Notes: generated from the letters alone by a model not told the origin. 64,000 nt of DNA from Paralvinella palmiformis (GCA_025642065.1 JAODUP010000409.1:190001-254000), one strand, 5' to 3'. Counted from the first letter of the stretch, positions 12,974 to 25,505 are shown. Program-made: numbers and translations.

Positions 12974-13906
12974 TTTTAATACTTATTTCGTGCCTACCGT
13001 TTCATGATCAGGCTAGCAGCTAGAGTGGGGTGAAATATTGACGTAGCGGAGGGGAGCCAGAAGTACCTAAAACCCCAGGGGGGAGGTGATGGGTTAATAC
13101 GACACAGTACTCATTATTTTTCGTGGTCATTATTAAAATGCTTCTTTTGATATTTTCATCGTACTCCGAATTATACAATTACTTGTTAAAAATATAGATA
13201 ATACTAATTCTTGCCATTTAATATTGTAACTTTATGAGAATTATGATTTTATTAAACAATCTAATACGAGGAATTTGTATTGCGCGTGCGCATAAATTCA
13301 GAACGCGAGCATCGATCAGACGCCGTAAGGCAGCCTCATGAATAATCGGCTCTCTCCGTTTATACTCAGCAAGTACGGTCGGGTAGAGTTATATACTGAC
13401 GTCATCAACATATGTGTGTTTTGGTACAATTTTGCTCAGTTATGCCTGTAACGTCGTCACTCTCTGCGTGACAACGCTTAGCATGCGTGCATATTCTACT
13501 GTATAATTAATTAGTCACACGGTAGTCAGATCAAAGTGATCCGTGTAAACACAGACTTATCACGACCTTTCTACTTACAAAAACGGGTAATTAATTGTGA
13601 CAAAATGACTATTAATACCAATAAAGGTCATTTTTATTAGAATCGTGTAAAAAAATGTATTGAATGCCAAAAAAATGGCTTCAACTTTCAGTATTATTAA
13701 CAACCTTATGGAAATTTACCTGAAGTATTGCTTCGTTCCAGGATGACGTAATTTCGGTGCGCCTGCTCTAAGAGGTATCCCATCTGGAGCCCCGAAGGAC
13801 CAGCTCCTATTATGACATAATCCCATGTGTTTTCTGCGCACAGACTGATTTTCAGGACGAACAGCAACAGCGCCACCTGTTTCTGGATCATTTCTCCCGA
13901 ACGCAT
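5451..13906 (-). CDS. FOXRED2: FAD-dependent oxidoreductase domain protein 2 (FOXRED2/ERFAD), nine coding exons, one frameshift
   Basis: Predicted ER-lumen flavoprotein that in vertebrates works with SEL1L, OS-9 and ERdj5 in ER-associated degradation. Coding exons, in gene order: 13720-13906, 11692-12064, 10959-11089, 9061-9181, 8485-8699, 7467-7624, 6575-6740, 5952-6190, 5451-5749. All have AG/GT borders and compatible phases. The product would be about 629 residues; vertebrate proteins are near 680. A hydrophobic signal ([19 protein letters not shown]) precedes the FAD Rossmann motif GAGPSG (about 34-39). Next come ATG (about 192-194) and a second nucleotide motif GHGNAAFE (about 231-238). 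Conserved blocks follow: [43 protein letters not shown] and VEDFLTDW. Exon 5 lacks one base near 8541-8550, which shifts the frame. The first coding exon likely extends as 5' UTR to 13931, where an acceptor (CTTTTTCAG) lies. Start 13906 is the upstream ATG; 13891 is an alternative. The product ends in VPGVMS without a KDEL-like signal, so a further exon is possible. Family assignment is strong; intactness is uncertain. Confidence 0.92.
7665..8426. repeat. 42-bp minisatellite filling FOXRED2 intron 5
   Basis: About 18 imperfect head-to-tail copies of a 42-bp unit with core 'gttgaggtaaagtatattct' followed by 'aagctgttatctaagtgtat'. The intron is 7625-8484, so the array is nearly the whole intron. 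Because 42 is a multiple of three, a frame stays open through much of it on the + strand (7842-8441) and would encode a 14-residue periodic peptide. That frame is a by-product, not a gene. Confidence 0.95.
8989..9043. repeat. AG/ACAG microsatellite at FOXRED2 exon 4
   Basis: Long AG run followed by ACAG units in intron 4, ending about 17 bp from the exon 4 donor. In the transcript it is a pyrimidine-rich (CT) tract just downstream of the donor. Confidence 0.9.
9890..10010. repeat. degenerate inverted-repeat element (ttacctgaaa family)
   Basis: Contains 'gtctgaaattttcaggtaat' and, further on, 'ttaaactttcagacaataaa', partly complementary. Related to the better copy at 27916-28060 and the half copy at 23505-23556. 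Confidence 0.5.
10092..10155 (-). repeat. tRNA-like sequence, probably SINE head
   Basis: The minus strand reads from an A-box-like 'gagctggtagttcaa' to box B 'ggttcgattct' with near-tRNA spacing. A clean cloverleaf with a paired acceptor stem is not apparent, so it is called tRNA-like and not a tRNA gene. Confidence 0.4.
10649..10688. repeat. AT dinucleotide array
   Basis: Uninterrupted AT repeat inside FOXRED2 intron 3. Confidence 0.95.
11297..11606. repeat. cluster of CA/TA and TG microsatellites
   Basis: CA then TA run at about 11297-11348, AG and CG patches, then a TG run at about 11559-11606, all in FOXRED2 intron 2 close to the exon 2 donor. Open frames rich in C, V, H and T here are artefacts of the repeats. 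Confidence 0.9.
11735..11790 (-). repeat. coding GAT/GGT trinucleotide expansion in FOXRED2 exon 2
   Basis: On the coding strand this is a run of GAT/GGT/GAC-type codons giving an Asp/Gly-rich insert around residues 150-172. The insert sits between the conserved segment ending in VDIS and the segment [14 protein letters not shown]. It keeps frame, so it looks like a tolerated surface loop. Confidence 0.8.
12074..12195. repeat. GATA/GAGA microsatellite beside FOXRED2 exon 2 acceptor
   Basis: GATA repeats (12076-12129), a GGAA interruption, more GATA, then an AG run. In the transcript this is a CTAT/CT tract ending about 10 bp before the exon 2 acceptor at 12065, so the array serves as the polypyrimidine region. 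Confidence 0.9.
12702..12970. repeat. two long TA arrays
   Basis: TA arrays at 12702-12750 and 12881-12970 (the second with one interruption), in FOXRED2 intron 1. Confidence 0.95.
12990..13105. repeat. dispersed repeat, copy 2 of 2
   Basis: Matches 1932-2060 through 'tagagtggggtgaaa', 'cggaggggagcc' and 'agtacctaaaa'. It lies directly after the TA array. Confidence 0.6.
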
Positions 13907-14396
13907 CCTGGCTCCTGTGATAGGCAGCGGGCTGAAAAAGAAGACCGGGCCAAAAACGAAACGTCAATTTTAACGCCGTACGTCTAATTCAGCTGACATT
14001 TCATACTGGGAACAGTTTTTACTCGAGTACCTATAAATGACGAATAGTTATCAGCATGCAATTAGGTCATCTTTATATCCGGGTTAATATTGTGTTTCAG
14101 CCGTGAGATATCATCTGGCGGAAGCTCTATTGATGATGGCACCAATGTAAGGTAATATCCTTGCCGGGTCGTCGACATTGGGTGAGGGGAACGTCGATAT
14201 TTCTGCGTGAAGAGTTTCTCCCGTGAACGATGTCCGCTTCTGGTAATCGGGTCTGGTTGATCTTCTTAAAAACGGGATCGGTATGGATCGGCCAATTTCT
14301 GCAATTCACTTGTTATCTATTGCTAATACTACGTTAATTAGGTTCTAGGCCGGCAATTTAAGCCTTGCTCCGTACAATACAGCATCCCTGGGTTAG

Positions 14397-14398
<2 letters not shown>

Positions 14399-14422
<24 letters not shown>
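14399..14422. repeat. TG microsatellite
   Basis: Pure TG repeat upstream of FOXRED2. Confidence 0.9.
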
Positions 14423-14427
<5 letters not shown>

Positions 14428-14754
14428 GCGAGCTTGTTTACATGCCAAATACTGAGTACTCCGCAACGTCGTAACTAACGACTCGGTGGTGGCAATGTCC
14501 ACGTGACGTCATGCCACCAGACACCCAAACCACAAGCCACTTGTTTGCGAGCTCCACGCGACTGGAGGCTAACTCCCGGCGATCAGTCGTTCTCGTGTGC
14601 CACCACAAAAAAGGGAATTGGATATCAGTGGAGGGGATTCGACAAGCATTAGAGGGTGTCTTAAATTTCTCTTGATCACGAGTCCCCGCCGCTGGCCAGA
14701 TAACGGCGACACAACTGTTGGATTGACTTGGAAAAGGTATGATGAGGCAGGAAC

Positions 14755-14942
14755 TTGCTGGCTTGTATTTCGGGGAGAATCCGCTTGATCAGTACAGCCT
14801 GTATGTTGGAGTGGTTGAGATATACCCCCACACCATCACACCACCACCACTCATAGGGGAGCAGTACGGAAATATAGACAGGATTTGCTTACTTGTAGTT
14901 CGGAGAATCCCCAGGCTGTCGCTTGTTTGGCACAGGAACTGA
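14755..14942 (-). repeat. SINE-C tail copy
   Basis: Shares 'aatccccaggctgtcgctt', 'ggagcagtacgg' and 'gagtggttgag' with the fuller element at 37990-38346, in the same orientation. The tRNA-like head is not visible here. Confidence 0.6.
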
Positions 14943-15836
14943 CATGCAAAGCTACGCTGGTCGATTACCGTGCGCTAGTTTCGAATTACTCGATGTCAGT
15001 CGATTTTATCAGGAAATAAATTTGTACTCGCGATAAATGAATTACTTATTTTGTAAAACAGTAACACACCTCTCTACCTGTCTAAAAATTTAGACGACGT
15101 ACTTAATTGGATTTTACATTGGTAAAGTGTAAAATACGGTCAGTTTGCTAGGTACTTGACTATGAATAAAAGTACTACGTATCGTCCTTAACTCCCCCCT
15201 ATCTCTCTACCGCCCATTATAATGGACCGACTTGATAATATAAATATCGATCAGTATCCTCATCCCTGGGGCACATCTTCTACATATGGATGTGTTATCT
15301 ATTGATCTCCAGTCACGGCAAGACAGATATTTAATTGTCACGTCTTGCCATCACGTGAACTTTCCCCGCGATGGTCGTTTTGGCCGTGGTAACCTATACT
15401 GTTAGTACTGATAGAGGAACTAACACAGGCTGCACAGGCTTATGGTGAAGGTCTATTCGTGGAAAATTGAACTTTTCCCTTCCAGTTTATTCGCAGGGAA
15501 CTGATATCGCAAAACGAAATTGAACGAGCGACCTTTTTTTTCTTCATTTGTGAATGGACTGTTTCCCGAAGCACCTTCCCCCCCCTTCCGCAGCAGTAGC
15601 AGCAACAACAACAACCAAAAACGAAGGTACCTCTTACTCAGATTTCCATGGAATGGATGTGAGTATTACTTAATGTGTTTTATGGGATGTGCACAATTAC
15701 TAGTGAGAGGGGTCTGTGGAAAGGCTGTAGAAAGACAAAAACAGGTAATAGTAGCATACTACTGTGTGTCTGTGTCTGAATCCAGAGTGGCGACTTTTCA
15801 TGCTGAAATATGCATAATGTCTCACCAGTCCCTGTG

Positions 15837-15990
15837 CGTGTGAGTGTATGTGTGTGCGTGCGTGCGTGCGTGTGAGTGCGTGCGTGTGTATTTTGGTTTC
15901 AAGAGACCATGGAAATACTTCCTTGTACACACACACACACACACACACATACATACATACATACATACAGAGAGAGAGAGAGAGAGAGAG
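15837..15990. repeat. TG/CA/CATA/AG microsatellite cluster
   Basis: GTGT/GTGC repeats, then CA, CATA and AG arrays. Apparent open frames on both strands here consist of repeat-encoded residues. Confidence 0.9.
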
Positions 15991-16477
15991 ATGGTTAAAA
16001 TATCTTTTCTTCAGATTAAACCAAGCGTTGGCATTTTGACTTAATTCCAAATATTGCTTTCATAATAACTGCGTGAATTTTGTATACCGATTTTACTGCA
16101 TGTTGTTTATGAGCATACGATAATTAAATTCTTCTGTGAGAGTACAGAAAGGCCATTCTATACCCGTCGGGTTTACTGTCAAATGTTGACATTTACAATC
16201 GCTAACACAACGTCGCCAGACTCGGTTATGTCCCCTTTAAGTGTATCTGAGAAAACAAATGAATTGTATTTTATTTCGCTCTCAGTTGAATCGCTCGTGA
16301 CCATGACCACAGTTGTTTGTTGTCAGTGCTAGTAGGTGTTTCTCTTTCCCTATATATTTATGTTCACGATATGCGTTTGACCTTTCTGCTAACTTTGCTA
16401 GAGATCCGGAATATATTTGAAGTGATACGTCCCTCATAAAGCTATCCTGCTGTATATAATTCTCTCTCTCGCTCTCG

Positions 16478-16509
<32 letters not shown>

Positions 16510-17339
16510 ATGTGTGTGTTCATGATATATTGCTTATTAAAGCATTTAGGCATTTGGTGTGTTTATAACATTATTAGCAAGTAATCAGGTAATATTTTGC
16601 CGCCATCTGGAGAACGGGCTGGACTATTCCTATATGAAATAACCTGAGTATTTTGTATGAACACAATTTCGCGTGATACACGAGGGCCGTGCCACTGCAG
16701 AGAACTTGTTTGTCATGAGTGATTATTTACAATCTCAACTGACTGGTTATTATACTATGGCACCATAATGTACCACGTGTTAATCACGTGACCTTAATAG
16801 AGCACGATGTTCAGGCTCGGAAAGTAATCGACCACAACCCTGGATACCGACCAATAACAGACCTATAACACCCTTATTATATTGCAGCTGGTGCCACAGC
16901 TGGAAACAATGGATTCGTAGTCCACGGGGAAATTAGCTTCCTCTTGACCACTCATCTCAGGTAATCAAAAACCATACCCATTTCGGTCATATATATATAT
17001 ATATATATATCATTCAAAGGATATTGCGGTGTAATTCAAAATACCACACAGAACCCACTTTCAGCGTGATGAATATATCCGATCAGGTATTTCGCGCTGA
17101 ACACGTTTAGATTTAGGCATAAACTATGATATGTAACTGAATAATTAACAAACCCCGTATATACTATACATTATTCAGTAGGTTGTTTTCTGACATGTTG
17201 TTGTGAATTATAAATAGATAACTCCATAGGGCTGTGGTTTATAAAACGGGAAGCAAGGCGATGTTTGAAATACAACACTTGTTCGCGGTATTACATGCAT
17301 CTCATCAAACACACATGCACGCACGCGCACACGCATGTG

Positions 17340-17668
17340 TGTATCTGTGTTTATAATAATAATAATAATACATGATATTTATATAGCGCCCTATCCAGCT
17401 AGATAGCTGTTCTAATGCGCTTTACGGTATTATCATCCCTGACTAAAACCTTTTCCAATCCAGCACACGCCTCAACTCCCAGGGGAGCATGCTGTCATTA
17501 TAAGCGTAAAGCGTAAGTCAAACAGACAGCCATCATCACGTCCTGTCGGGTTCTCATTTCTGGCCGAGTGAACCACTTGCCACCAGACGGTATAGCAGCT
17601 CCGGCGGCTCGAAGCCGCGACCCTTCGGTTACGAGTCCAACCCGCTAAATAACTGCGCCATCACGGCT
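17340..17668 (-). repeat. tRNA-headed SINE with 'tatagcgcc' body (SINE-D)
   Basis: On the minus strand a tRNA-like head (complement of 17593-17668, with 'gatggcgcag' and 'gcttcgagcc') is followed by a body ending in 'gcgctatataaatatc' and an ATT-repeat tail (complement of 17355-17380). Confidence 0.5.
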
Positions 17669-20079
17669 CGATGTATACATGCCCGGGGTTACTATGGAGT
17701 TGCTGTCATACTAAACCAGGTGCGCCGCGTAACACTTACCTTTGTTCCAATCCAATAAAACGATGGATGCTATCAATAATCCACGGCTTTCTGGTTCCCG
17801 ATTCGGATAATAGAAATATGTTTCCTTGTCGCACAAACTCCGATTACAAACTAAACGTCACGTGTTCCCGATGCGGCCCTCCCGCAAATAACGAATGATA
17901 GCGACTGACCTGTAAAAGGTCAGGTTTGTCCACTTCGTCAAAGACGCGTCATATCCTCGTCGTAAGCCGGCCACTGGAACCGCAGCACGGTCGCTAGGCA
18001 TTCAATCGGCTCCCGACTGCAACAAGGCCGCATATGGCCGCCGGGACAGACACCAACCATCGGGCAAGTTTGTGCGGCTTTGTGGTTGTGTGTGTGACTG
18101 TTTGTGCTTGGCTGTATAGGCGCGTGCGGGGAATAGAAGGTAGTATTGGTCCGGCCTCTACCTACTCGTAGCCACTCCGGTGTGGGTATTATTATGTACT
18201 ATGGTGCCCGACTGCGTGAAATCATTATTTGTTTAGCCACCTTGAAGCCGCCATATCGGGATCTTAGCTGAAGCAATGACATCAAATTGGTAGTCGTCTT
18301 CTCTCTGTAACCTCTGACTACGTCTAGTAATGAAGAAACAACTGATAGCGTGGGGGAGCGGTAAAAGGGATGAGTTGGGATGATTGAGTGGGCAAATATG
18401 AGAACGCGTGATTGGCGTGTGAGTAAATCAGAGATTATAACGTGATCTCTTTCTCTCTCTCTCTCTCTCTCTCTCCTTCGTTATGTATCACGTGACCAGT
18501 TGGCGTGATAAATGTTCAAGAATCTTTGTCGGACTTCACCAGAGCCAGAATGAAAATTTACAAAATTGTCTATTGTGAAATTTTAATTTGTGTGTGTGTG
18601 TGCGCGCGCGCGCGTGTGTGTGTGCGGGAGGGGGGAGATTTAATTTTTCTATGACACACGATATATACCAAACTGGCCTCTTCTGCTGTTAATATTTACG
18701 TGCCAATTTGTAAACAGAGAACGTGGTTAGAAATGATGACTGTCCCAGATGATCCTCATATATGGTTACTATTAGGAAGGTTTTTATTGTTACACTAATA
18801 TATAATATATCGTCAGATCACGAGCTGAGTGTCAGTATGTAAAAACTAATAGATTGTTTTTGGTGTCACTTATCTGAATGATTGCACACTGTCTGTATGT
18901 GGGAAGGGTGGGAATTTATGTGTGTGTTTTACAGTATTTGTTTGCTTGCTTGTTTACTTGCTTGCTTGCGTGCGTGCATGCGTGTTTTAGAATACATATA
19001 TAGTGGCACTGGCTCAGAACGGCAACATCTGAACATCCTTTGAGACCTATACCTCCGTACATCTACATGTATACATAAAACAAAACAATGCATACATCAA
19101 TCTAAATATAAAATGTTCCACACCACATGGCTATACATACGTAGACCTATACATGTGTCCGGGCTACTCATCAGGCTGTGAGGCCCGGCTAATCGGCTTT
19201 TCGTACGCGACGAATATATCACACTCACAGGAAAACGGCTACATGCAGGCTACGTACAAAAAGCTGAAGCACGAAAAAACATACTATTTGATACCACAGC
19301 TCGCAGTAAGCAACACGTGTTTGTGGTTCAATGGCGACTTACTACATACATAAGATATAACTACTTTGACTCCACAGTTTATATTCAACAATAATTTTCT
19401 GTGCTTCAAAAGAAACCTATATATAGAACATTTAGACCACATCAGATGGTGACCTCAGCTTTATTTTGGTTTGGAATAACTAAATAAATCCCCCCCCCTC
19501 TCTGTGTGTGTGTGTGTGTCTTAGTACAGGGAATGGCAAATCGTCAATATAGCTTCTGGACCAAACATGATCCGTAAGTTCACTGATCTGTGGGTCCGTT
19601 GATAGGTTGATTGGTTTTGGTATTCCACTACGTAATAGGACCATACAAAATATCAGAACGTACCAATACAAATGTATGATGTATGACAAAAAATGTAATA
19701 TTCTTTTCACTAAATTCATTCCTAATACGGTCCGGTTGAGTGTTCTTTGTGTTAGATCTCGTCTGAGATGGGCTGAAAGAGAAACGAACTTACAGAGCTA
19801 ACGAGAGAAATGTTCCGAAAAAATAGCTCCTCCTCATATATATATATATATATATATATAATGTCCATACAAAGACGTGCAGTCATTAAGCCGATTAGAA
19901 CTCCGGTAAGAAGCTGGTCATAATCTTATCATCACCGAGAGCTTACAGTGACAGATGGTGTCCTCAGACTTAATGATAAATATCCCCAGCTGAGAGTCTT
20001 CTCAGTCAAACAGATTATGAATGAAAGCTTACAGAAAATTGCGGGTTTATGGATTGGCATCCGTTTGTGTATGTGTGGC

Positions 20080-20254
<175 letters not shown>

Positions 20255-20553
20255 CATTGGGAGAAGGACGAATAAGACGCCGATGACAAGAACAAACGTC
20301 ACCGACGATGCCTTCGGGTTTTAACTATTCCATTACATATTTTATTCAATTTTGTATCAATTCTTTATATTTAGATATCTTTTGTTTTATTCTGATTTAA
20401 ATCTCTCTTATGCCATCTACGCGTTATCAGTTTATGATCTATAATGTTTTATTATATATATAATTATTTTGGATTGCTTGTGACTGATGTGACGTGTTAT
20501 TATATATATATCCTATTTCGTACCATCGATTGGGTTAAAATGTACACATAAAT

Positions 20554-21080
20554 ATTCAGCGAATTAAGAATAGTGCAGCTTGCATAGTGAAATATATTCA
20601 AAAACACAATCATATCATCCCAATTGTTCAAATGTTAGATTGACTACCTGTTAGAAAGCGTATCCATTTGAAGATTTTACTAACAACTTATAAAACTATC
20701 AACAATATGGCACCTGAATAACTGGTGTCCATTAGAAAGTCATCCCGAAAACTCGCGTTATCTAGTCAGCCGTGTCTAGGTTCAAGTCGTTTGGTGACTG
20801 TGTATATAATCTTGCGGTCCGCAATTTGTGAAATAGGCTGTCGGTGAATATCAGAAATGCGTCGTCTCTTGAAAATTTTAAATCTGTTCTGAAAACACAC
20901 CTGTTCGAAATTGCTTTCACAGAGATGAATATTTTTACAGACATATTTAGGTTTCACTGTAGAGCGCCTTTCAATGTATACAGCTAGTAAGGGCACTTTA
21001 TTAAGTATACATTACTATTCTTATCATCATCAACATCATTATCATCGATAACATTATTATCATTATTATTATTATTAAAT
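20554..21080 (+). mobile_element. L2/CR1-like LINE, 3' end only
   Basis: Degenerate C-terminal end of a reverse transcriptase ORF: IQRIKNSAACIVKY, then LPVRKRIHLKILLTTYKTIN and NMAPE. After a frame change come AVRNLWNRLSVNIR and FKSVLKTHLFEIAF. These match the conserved tail of L2/CR1-type ORF2 (NSAAR, LHWLPV, LWNSLP, FKS.LKTHLF). The 3' UTR carries 'gagcgcctttcaatgtata' and a TCATCA/ATTATT tail. 5'-truncated and broken by stops. Confidence 0.75.
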
Positions 21081-22164
21081 ATCACCTCTGAAGGTCACCA
21101 AACGCCATCTTGGACAACTATGTAGTTATTCATAAGATTTTCAGAAGACGATACCTAATGGTTTTTTTATTGCTGATCCACGAATGTGTAGCTTGAACGG
21201 CCATAATTTCATTTCTGGTTAAAAGCCTACTGTATTCAGTGAACGAGTAAGTGTACCCAGTGCCGACCTTTATAAGTTGCTGGACATACATCAGAATATT
21301 CTGGAAAGAAGAGGTTTTTCCGGATTAACTAAAATATATTTTTAATAGCATTATCTGCTTTCATCGCAGGGAAAAAAGACTGTGTCTATGTCCATAGCGG
21401 GTATTTTCTGACCTAGACTAAAATATTTCAGCTGGATTCTTGTCCCGGTGTCAAAAGCTAGCCAGTCTCTGATTGGCCAGTTCTAAATTTACTTTGGAAA
21501 GCTTCGGAATGAAAAAGACCATTGGGACATCCAGGTTCACAGGCACGGTACGTCTCTGTTTAGTGAAATTATTTACTAAAAATTTTAATTTAAGTTTTTT
21601 GGTTTAGAATAAAAATGTAAGTGAACAGCATTGTTAGAAACAAATTAGCTTTTAGGATTTCCCCAAAAAAATCCCCTTTAGTGTAAAAAGAATTTGTCTT
21701 TCTTGTCTATAAGCTCAATTCAGTTCGATTCAAGCTTACTTTGCTTACATATATGATTGATATCTGTATTTATAGCATAAACAATATAGCAGACGTAAAT
21801 GTTAACTTAAGTTTGTGGAGTAACTTTTGTTCTAAGACAAACCTTTACAGATTTGGCCCCGTTATAAGGCAGTTTAATTTATTTGACAACATATATATTA
21901 CCCTAACGCCGGACACCCTTTAGCCGGGCGTGGGGTCTAATTCTGTAATGGTAAGGTTTTGGTAGCCACTCAATAGTTTTCTATACAGATGATTCGCCCT
22001 TTCCTTCCAATATAACGACGTCTTCTCTATTCGGAAGCTATAGACTGGTTACAAAATCAAACTGGATCAGAGTTCCTGGATCAGTAAAATTATGTAATTC
22101 TTGCACTAGCCAAGGACGTATACCACGAGGTCTTGGGCTCGGATCCGGGTTTGGCTTAACATAA

Positions 22165-22230
22165 TAATCTCTTCCTTTATCTACTATGTGTGTGCGTGCG
22201 CGCGCGCGCTCGGGTGGGCGTGTGTGAGTG
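22165..22230. repeat. duplicated segment, copy 1
   Basis: 'cttcctttatctactatg', a TG/CG microsatellite, then 'tcgggtgggcgtgtgtgagt'. The same arrangement recurs at 24063-24132, suggesting a shared repeat tail or local duplication. Confidence 0.6.
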
Positions 22231-23504
22231 TTATCCTAGATGCTTTTATACGTGTAATACTTAGTATGTACTCTTTTGTGTTGAATACATATTTACGTGT
22301 ATAAAGTTTATCTAATAAAAAAATGTCAGTAATGTCATATTGGGATTTCTATATGACATACGATATGCTGGTAGCGGTTTATGTTGAAAATAAATTGTTC
22401 ATTATAATCGGGAACATATTCATATTATTCTTTAACAAACCTGATGCTTTCTTTATTATATCTCCTTTAATTTTTCTAAATGACAGCCTAATTATTTAAT
22501 ATACACCGTTCGATGCACAGGCTAAATGTCATAACGTTTCCATCAACCAACAATAACTTGTATTTAGCAATACAATATTTATCAATTAATCACATTCGTG
22601 ATTATGACATAGAAATATATTGTTTACACTGCAATTAAGACTGAATTGGAAAAAAATCAATATAACATGACATTGAGGGCATTGTGACAGTTACTCAAAA
22701 AAAATTTAAATATCTAGTTACTAGGAACAAATCCTATTTCAGTAAATAAATAAATAAGTTCTAAACAAATAAATATATTATTATCTTAAAAGCAGCATGA
22801 TTGCAGAGTTTTAGTATATGTATAATTATTAATGCTAAAGGTATGTATATAAAACTGCAAAATTGGCGTGATGTAGACCTAGATATAATTTGTCATGAAT
22901 ATTTTTAATGTTATGTTAATGGGGGATGCATTATATAAGCAATGCTTCAAGCATCCTCCTTTTCAACATTCTATATCCTTTTGCTTTCATTAAAATAGTT
23001 CGAATCTAGTTTTTAGGACGGGAATTAGATCTACCTCCAAAAAAAAAATGTACTTGATTGGCTGTGTTGTAGATAGAATATTTGTTTGAGCATAGATCTA
23101 ATATTTTACGATTATTACGAGTTTACCATTGCACGTCCATAGAATATAACACAATTAACACAACAAATGATATTCTTTAAATTCCGGTGTAAGTGTTGAT
23201 TACAGATCGATTTCTATGAAGATGTGAGCGATAATAAAGTGTACTGATTATAATTATCAGATAATCCAACTGTGCAGTTTATAAAAACATGTTTCTGGTA
23301 GTAATATTGTGATACAGCTGTTCGTTCTGAATAAATCACTGGGATGATCAGGTATAGATATCTCAGCTTTTAGTGTGAGTGTTTGGTGTCCATCATTAGC
23401 CGTGTTATAGACGGGGTATAAATTATAATACGTAGACCTCGGCCCACGTAGATTTCGGCCCACGGTAAAAGGAGACGGCGCCCCCTGTCAAATAAAGGAT
23501 ATCT

Positions 23505-23556
23505 CGTATTACCTGAATATTTCAGATAATAAACATACTATGCAGATTAATTGTAA
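23505..23556. repeat. half copy of ttacctgaaa inverted-repeat family
   Basis: 'attacctgaatatttcagat' followed by 'gcagattaattgtaatata', matching the right arm of 27916-28060. A TA array follows. Confidence 0.5.
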
Positions 23557-24062
23557 TATATATATATATATATATATATATCACTCTATAAGGTCTAGAT
23601 CTATTTCCATAAAACTGGCTGGTAAATAATATCCAGCAACATGTAAATAAATCATAAACTCTGGCCATCTTGTTTATGATTGGTCATTATTATATGACGT
23701 CACTATGACACCATGAACATTTCAAAATTATATTTCTGATCATATATAAACCATATCGAATATTATGTTAGCAAGTATAAAGTGATCTTCTTTTGTGCCA
23801 TGTACCATTTCTGTGGTTCCCCCTTCCCTTGATGCTCTAAGCATGTGCTTATTTTGCGTTATGGTTAATTCAGCCCTGGAGCCCCTATCTGCACAGGTCC
23901 ATTAACACAATTGCACGGCCAGTTCAGGAGTTCCGTCTCCCCTTTAACCAACTGGCGGTAAACTAGGTTGGAGATTCCAGTATTGCACACACGATGTTGC
24001 TATCTATGTCACAAGAGAGAGCTTCTTGGCATGAACAAACTCTGAAGCAACTCCGAAGAAAA

Positions 24063-24132
24063 TCTTCCTTTATCTACTATGTGTGTGTGTGTGTGCGCGT
24101 GTACTCGGGTGGGCGTGTGTGAGTGTTATCTT
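24063..24132. repeat. duplicated segment, copy 2
   Basis: Second occurrence of the block at 22165-22230, same orientation, 1.9 kb away, with a differing dinucleotide run in the middle. Confidence 0.6.
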
Positions 24133-24324
24133 TAATTGAAACATCAAATATTGATTCATGCTAAAAGAAGTTATTAATTACCTGTTTGAAGAGTGATGAA
24201 TACAAGTATCTGTTTCCATTAAAACTGTCAGTTTTGTTTAATTACTCATGGCAACGAAAAATAGTTGCGATAAAACGACCTGGGCCGACGATGTCTACTT
24301 GGGCTGAGGTCTACGGTATTCATA

Positions 24325-24501
24325 GACAGTATCCCATTAAATCTGCCTGGTCAGAAGTATAATGTCAAACTGGGTTATAAGTAGACAGTATCCCATTAAA
24401 TCTGCCTGGTCAGAAGTATAATGTCAAACTGGGTTATAAGTAGACAGTATCCCATTAAATCTGCCTGGTCAGAAGTATAATGTCAAACTGGATTATAAGT
24501 A
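24325..24501. repeat. 59-bp tandem triplicate
   Basis: Three head-to-tail copies at 24325, 24384 and 24443, beginning 'gacagtatcccattaaatct'. Copies are essentially identical, the third differing by one base (gattataag for ggttataag), so the triplication is recent. Confidence 0.95.
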
Positions 24502-24894
24502 TACATGAAACTCCAGTATGTTAAAAGAGGCATCACTGAATAATCTGGATGAGTGATGTATTGACTCCTTTTAAACTATTATAAATCTGCCTTTACCGTG
24601 AGGTGCAGTTCTGTCACTGTCTTACGCCTACATTGTATCACACAGCAGTTGTTCTAGACCACATGGCTTGTAAGTCTTTGCTGCGCCAGCGAATCGGAAT
24701 GGTGCATTTATTCCAGAACGGCCCAGGATTTTGTGTGGTTTATGTGTTTTACCTATGCAGGAGATCCCCTCTTTTGTACAATGTTGCCTGAAACAGAGAT
24801 AGCAAATAAAATATAGCAGTGAGTGGTCACACTGAAACAAATGTTCTTGTGGATATGATGATCAAATTCGATCTACAATGCCCGTCTGATACAG

Positions 24895-25505
24895 AATCAA
24901 CCATTCAGTGTAGCCACTGATGGATCCAATGATATGGACAGCACAAAGCTATATCTGGTGACTGTTAGATATGTAACCTTTTACATGGGTGATAATATGG
25001 GATTTTAGGACCTGAACCAAAATACCGGTGATGAAGGATAATGAAGCAAGGTCAAAGATGAAACACCCTTCAGATATGCCCACGCCAAATTCTTATTTTC
25101 TTTCTAAAATTCATAGTAGAGTCTGTATGCATCATTGATAATACATAGAGAGGTGTGTTTGTTGTGATCAATTCATGATGACCTAGCTTAATTGTAATTA
25201 TATTTTAATATAATAAGGTAATTTATGTGGCTTGTATTGATAAAGAATGGCACTGGACAGCCACAGTTTGATATCCTTGCCTATGTGATGGTGGAGATTT
25301 TGATCTTGGTTTGCAGACTGTGAAAGAATATTCTCATTTGTCATCAAAACCAAGACAGCTTTCTGCCACAGCACATCCTCCAAAACTCTCAGTAGCTTGA
25401 CTGTGCACAAAGTATCCCTCAATACCAAAGGCACAAAGTTGTGTTCATGTTTTCAGCAGAAACATTCCAATACCTTTCTGACTAAGGCAATGATGATTGA
25501 TGTTT
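24895..25505 (+). pseudogene. hAT-type transposase relic
   Basis: Two separated fragments read like a hAT transposase of the ERVFS family. Near 24905 the frame gives FSVATDGSNDMDSTKLYLVT, the conserved DDE-proximal block. Near 25310 it gives ADCERIFSFVIKTKT, then SSKTLSSLTVHKVSLNTKG and FQQKHSNTFLTKA, the C-terminal dimerisation block. Stops and an inserted antisense SINE-A fragment interrupt the middle. Non-functional. Confidence 0.6.
25036..25086 (-). repeat. SINE-A fragment, antisense
   Basis: The complement reads 'gcgtgggcatatctgaaggg', then 'tgtttcatctttgacc' and 'ttgcttcattatc', matching the SINE-A body. It lies inside the hAT relic. Confidence 0.65.
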
